A stretch of DNA of 8,839 nucleotides from Cyanobacteria bacterium HKST-UBA02 (GTDB lineage Bacteria; Cyanobacteriota; Vampirovibrionia; Obscuribacterales; Obscuribacteraceae). Positions within the stretch are counted from its first letter, which is position 1. Each line of letters begins with the position of its first letter. The notes under the pieces were generated by a model, which saw nothing but the letters and a program-made list of their open reading frames with translations, was not told the origin of the DNA and ran no database searches. The DNA lies in NCBI GenBank assembly GCA_020431945.1, contig JAGQHH010000512.1, positions 1-8,839 on the forward strand. Reading direction: 5' to 3'. Shown here in pieces: positions 6,897 to 8,839 of this stretch. Position numbers and translations under genes: made by a program.

Positions 6897-6932
6897 AAAA
6901 AAGATCTCGCTATTTGTATATATGCGCAGATC
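6897..6932 (-). terminator. Intrinsic terminator after the retropepsin-like gene
   Basis: Read on the minus strand, GATCTGCGC (6932-6924) pairs with GCGAGATC (6910-6903), leaving one bulged G. The loop is AT-rich (13 bases) and the stem is followed at once by six Ts (6902-6897). The Ts end about 14 bases before the ATG of the DUF4388 gene, leaving only the ribosome binding site between them. Confidence 0.6.
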
Positions 6933-6945
6933 CCCGGATTTGCAA
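6917..6945 (-). promoter_or_regulatory. Candidate sigma-70 promoter for the DUF4388 gene, inside the terminator
   Basis: On the minus strand TTGCAA (6945-6940) is followed after exactly 17 bases by TATATA (6922-6917). Each box matches 4 of 6 consensus bases. Transcription would begin near 6910, giving a leader of about 28 bases with GAGGGG before the ATG at 6882. Since a terminator sits here, the downstream gene needs a start of its own, which supports the call. Confidence 0.4.
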
Positions 6946-6954
6946 ACTCCGGGG
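6932..6954. repeat. GC-rich hairpin just after the retropepsin-like gene
   Basis: CCCCGGA (6932-6938) and TCCGGGG (6948-6954) form a perfect 7-base stem around TTTGCAAAC, six bases after the stop codon of the upstream gene. No T-tract follows directly, so by itself it is more likely an mRNA 3'-end stabilising stem or an aid to the terminator beside it, with which it shares base 6932. Confidence 0.5.
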
Positions 6955-6960
6955 CGGCTC

Positions 6961-8839
6961 TCAGCGGGAAAAGCGGATGACATTTTTCTCGTTGTCTATG
7001 ACATAGGCTTTTGTGCCGAAGAAGGACTGTCCAAGGACGCAACCAACGCCTCCTTTTTCGGGGACGTAGGCTTTCAGGTTTGTCTTGAGCATAGACCCGA
7101 GCTCGACTCTGCTTAGATTGTAGACGAAGTAGTGCATCTTTCCGCTACCGTGTCCCCCAAGGGTCGTGATGCCCAGTGGTTGGATCTTGTGAAGACCGAT
7201 CTTCTTCGCTTCAGGAGTATCAAGTAGAATCATCGGGGCGCCAGTGTCGAAGTTCATCTCGATGAGGTGACCGTTTATTTTCGCCTGTACGATGATATTA
7301 TCGTTTGACATGCGGAATGGAATCTCGATGGCATCTACCGAGACCTGTTTTTCAGTCGTCTTGCTGTCTTTGACAAAATGGATATAGTTGCTCTTGGGGT
7401 CCAGGCGGTAGTGCATTCCGCGCAAGAATGGCTGACCGATACAGATCGTTCTCTCGAAATCGTCTAGCACAGTTACTTCGGTAGTTCGTTTGATTTTGCC
7501 GATTGTAATTTCATAGTTCTTCTTCCAGCCTTTGACGCCTCCGGCTGCGCCGTAGAGAACCGGGATCGATTTTCCCTCTGGCAGTGGTAGACCGAGCGCC
7601 TTGAGATGGTTGACGCCAATGACAGTACGAAAAGTGCCGGTATCGATCATCATCGGCGTGCGCTTGCCGTTGAGATAGGCTGTGACCATGGGCTTGTCCC
7701 CAAGATCTTTCCAGTAGGGCACCCGCTCGTCATCCGGGATGACATCCACCGGGGCTTCCGGCTCTTTCTTCTCCGGTTCGGCTTGTGCCTTGGTGAAAGT
7801 CTTGACCTCGGCCTTGCTCGGGTTACGCTTGGCAAGCGAAGTGGTGGTCGCGCTTGCCGTTGCCACTCGTTTTCTCACCCAGGCAGCCGCTCGCGGGAAA
7901 TTCTCCTCGACTTTGCTATTGCTCGGGTTGCCCAGCACGTTGGCGATTACCGAGGCGATAACCTCCCCTGAGCCGACATAGTTTGGTTGCAGGTAGTAAT
8001 GGAGCTCCCCTTCTTTCTCCGGGGTAATAGCATCCTTGTCCAGGTCGTATTCCGCACGGAAGCGCTTGTCCTCCATGATCCCCAGACCGGAGTCGATGAT
8101 ATGGCTGACCTGATAGATGGTTTCCCGGGCGAGGAAGTCATAGTCCGCGATAGGGCCGAGTCTGGTGGTTCCGTCTATGGTCTGGCGCTCGAAAAGATAG
8201 ATGTCATTCCCGTATGTTCGTGCCAGGGCATCGGCCATGCGCTCATGCTCCATGCCGGGGGTGGAGCCGTGGAGGGTGTCTGGCCAGCGATCGGTGAAAT
8301 TGGGACCGATATTGATTGTGGCGTTGACCTGGTCGGCAATGAGATAGACCCACCGGGGCAGCCTGGCTACAACCTGTTTTACTTTTCCGACAGTGGAGGG
8401 GCTGACAGGCTGGTGACCGGCAATGGTGGGGGCTATGACATTGATCCGGTGGATGAAGCTGAGTTTGGGCTTCTGTTTTTCCTCTTCCTTTTTTTCTTCT
8501 TCCGATACTTTCGCCGGGATTCGGTTATGTGGATCGAGCCTGGCGATACACTTTCTGGCCATTGTCTCTGCCGGGAGACCGGCGAAGATCTTGGCAGTAT
8601 CTCGATAAATCTGGACGGCTTTCTTTATGTCTCCGGAGGCTGCGTAGGAATGAGCCATATAGATATAGACTTCGGCAGCGCCGTTGCCGTTGGCCAGGGA
8701 GTCTTCGAAGTTTTTGGCGGCGGCCCGGTAGCTTCTCGCTTTGTAAGCAGCAAGTCCCTTGTTGTACTCCTCTTCACCTCCGGCCAGAGCCGGAAGCATG
8801 GTCAATGCCAGAAGAATCGAAGTGCCCAGTAGTGGTTTT
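6961..8839 (-). CDS. Secreted TPR / degenerate zincin-like / tandem retropepsin-like protein (5' end outside window)
   Basis: The frame stays open to the right edge. Its first visible residues, KPLLGTSILLALTMLPALAG, are the hydrophobic core and ALA cleavage site of a signal peptide, so the true start is just outside; an internal TTG at 8805 is unlikely to be the start. Numbering from that TTG (614 residues), 11-90 are TPR-like helices (EEEYNKGLAAYKARSYRAAA, VYIYMAHSYAASGDIKKAVQ). Residues 101-114 are a Glu/Lys-rich linker. Residues 117-310 resemble an anthrax-lethal-factor-type zincin domain, but the expected HExxH reads YQVSH (231-235). Residues 311-360 form another charged linker. Two retropepsin-like domains follow: MMIDTGTFRTVIG (D388) with closing CIGQPFLRG (455-463), and MNFDTGAPMILLD (D520) with closing VLGQSFFG. 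Both DTG motifs are intact, so an aspartic protease formed within one chain or as a dimer is plausible. It acts outside the cytoplasm. Substrate unknown. Confidence 0.85.
   Translation of the reverse strand, partial: KPLLGTSILLALTMLPALAGGEEEYNKGLAAYKARSYRAAAKNFEDSLANGNGAAEVYIYMAHSYAASGDIKKAVQIYRDTAKIFAGLPAETMARKCIARLDPHNRIPAKVSEEEKKEEEKQKPKLSFIHRINVIAPTIAGHQPVSPSTVGKVKQVVARLPRWVYLIADQVNATINIGPNFTDRWPDTLHGSTPGMEHERMADALARTYGNDIYLFERQTIDGTTRLGPIADYDFLARETIYQVSHIIDSGLGIMEDKRFRAEYDLDKDAITPEKEGELHYYLQPNYVGSGEVIASVIANVLGNPSNSKVEENFPRAAAWVRKRVATASATTTSLAKRNPSKAEVKTFTKAQAEPEKKEPEAPVDVIPDDERVPYWKDLGDKPMVTAYLNGKRTPMMIDTGTFRTVIGVNHLKALGLPLPEGKSIPVLYGAAGGVKGWKKNYEITIGKIKRTTEVTVLDDFERTICIGQPFLRGMHYRLDPKSNYIHFVKDSKTTEKQVSVDAIEIPFRMSNDNIIVQAKINGHLIEMNFDTGAPMILLDTPEAKKIGLHKIQPLGITTLGGHGSGKMHYFVYNLSRVELGSMLKTNLKAYVPEKGGVGCVLGQSFFGTKAYVIDNEKNVIRFSR

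Noticed and set aside
6274..7116. Open frame of 280 codons on the plus strand across the DUF4388 gene start and the terminator
   Set aside because: It is antisense to two genes with clear domains and signals and spans their intergenic terminator; no ribosome binding site or domain is recognisable.
8803..8805. TTG as the true start of the retropepsin-like gene
   Set aside because: The codons before it extend a signal-peptide hydrophobic core in frame to the window edge, so the start must be further upstream.
7987..8832. Open frame of 281 codons on the plus strand antisense to the retropepsin-like gene
   Set aside because: It mirrors the real coding frame and its translation shows phenylalanine runs that are only the complement of the Glu/Lys linker.

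Overview
The window is ordinary-looking bacterial chromosome, moderately GC-rich by eye, with seven confident protein genes and one partial gene at the left edge. Coding density is high, several starts are non-ATG, and I see no RNA gene, CRISPR array, insertion sequence or phage gene. The mix (DUF4388 fused to a GGDEF-like domain, DUF4139, WYL regulator, bestrophin channel, retropepsin-like secreted protein with TPRs) suggests a deep-branching environmental Gram-negative-type lineage. Obscuribacterales/Melainabacteria or a similar phylum is a guess; nothing here fixes the taxon.

Layout. At the left edge a minus-strand gene for a stand-alone domain like the C-terminal domain of allophanate hydrolase runs out of the window (1-256). 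Divergent from it is a six-helix GAP/LysE-like membrane protein (371-1057, +). This meets a bestrophin-family anion channel (1061-2221, -) tail to tail, with 3 bases between the genes and both stop codons inside one small palindrome. Next on the minus strand are a secreted DUF4139 protein (2317-3789) and, upstream of it, a five-helix membrane protein of unknown function (3848-4381). These two are probably co-transcribed. A WYL-domain transcription regulator (4425-5423, +) is divergent from them across only 43 bases, in which overlapping -10-like boxes face both ways.

The right third holds two minus-strand genes. One is a DUF4388 protein whose C-terminal GGDEF domain has lost its signature residues (5434-6882). 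The other is a large secreted protein (6961 to beyond 8839) with TPR-like helices, a domain resembling an anthrax-lethal-factor-type zincin but without its catalytic HExxH, and two retropepsin-like domains that each keep a DTG motif. The 78 bases between them hold a good intrinsic terminator whose loop contains the -10 box of a candidate promoter for the downstream gene.

Functional reading. The WYL regulator may control itself and the adjacent membrane/secreted pair. The other genes share no obvious pathway. I found no clear complete new system. The most unusual objects are the secreted pseudo-zincin/tandem-retropepsin protein and the compact terminator-promoter element below it.
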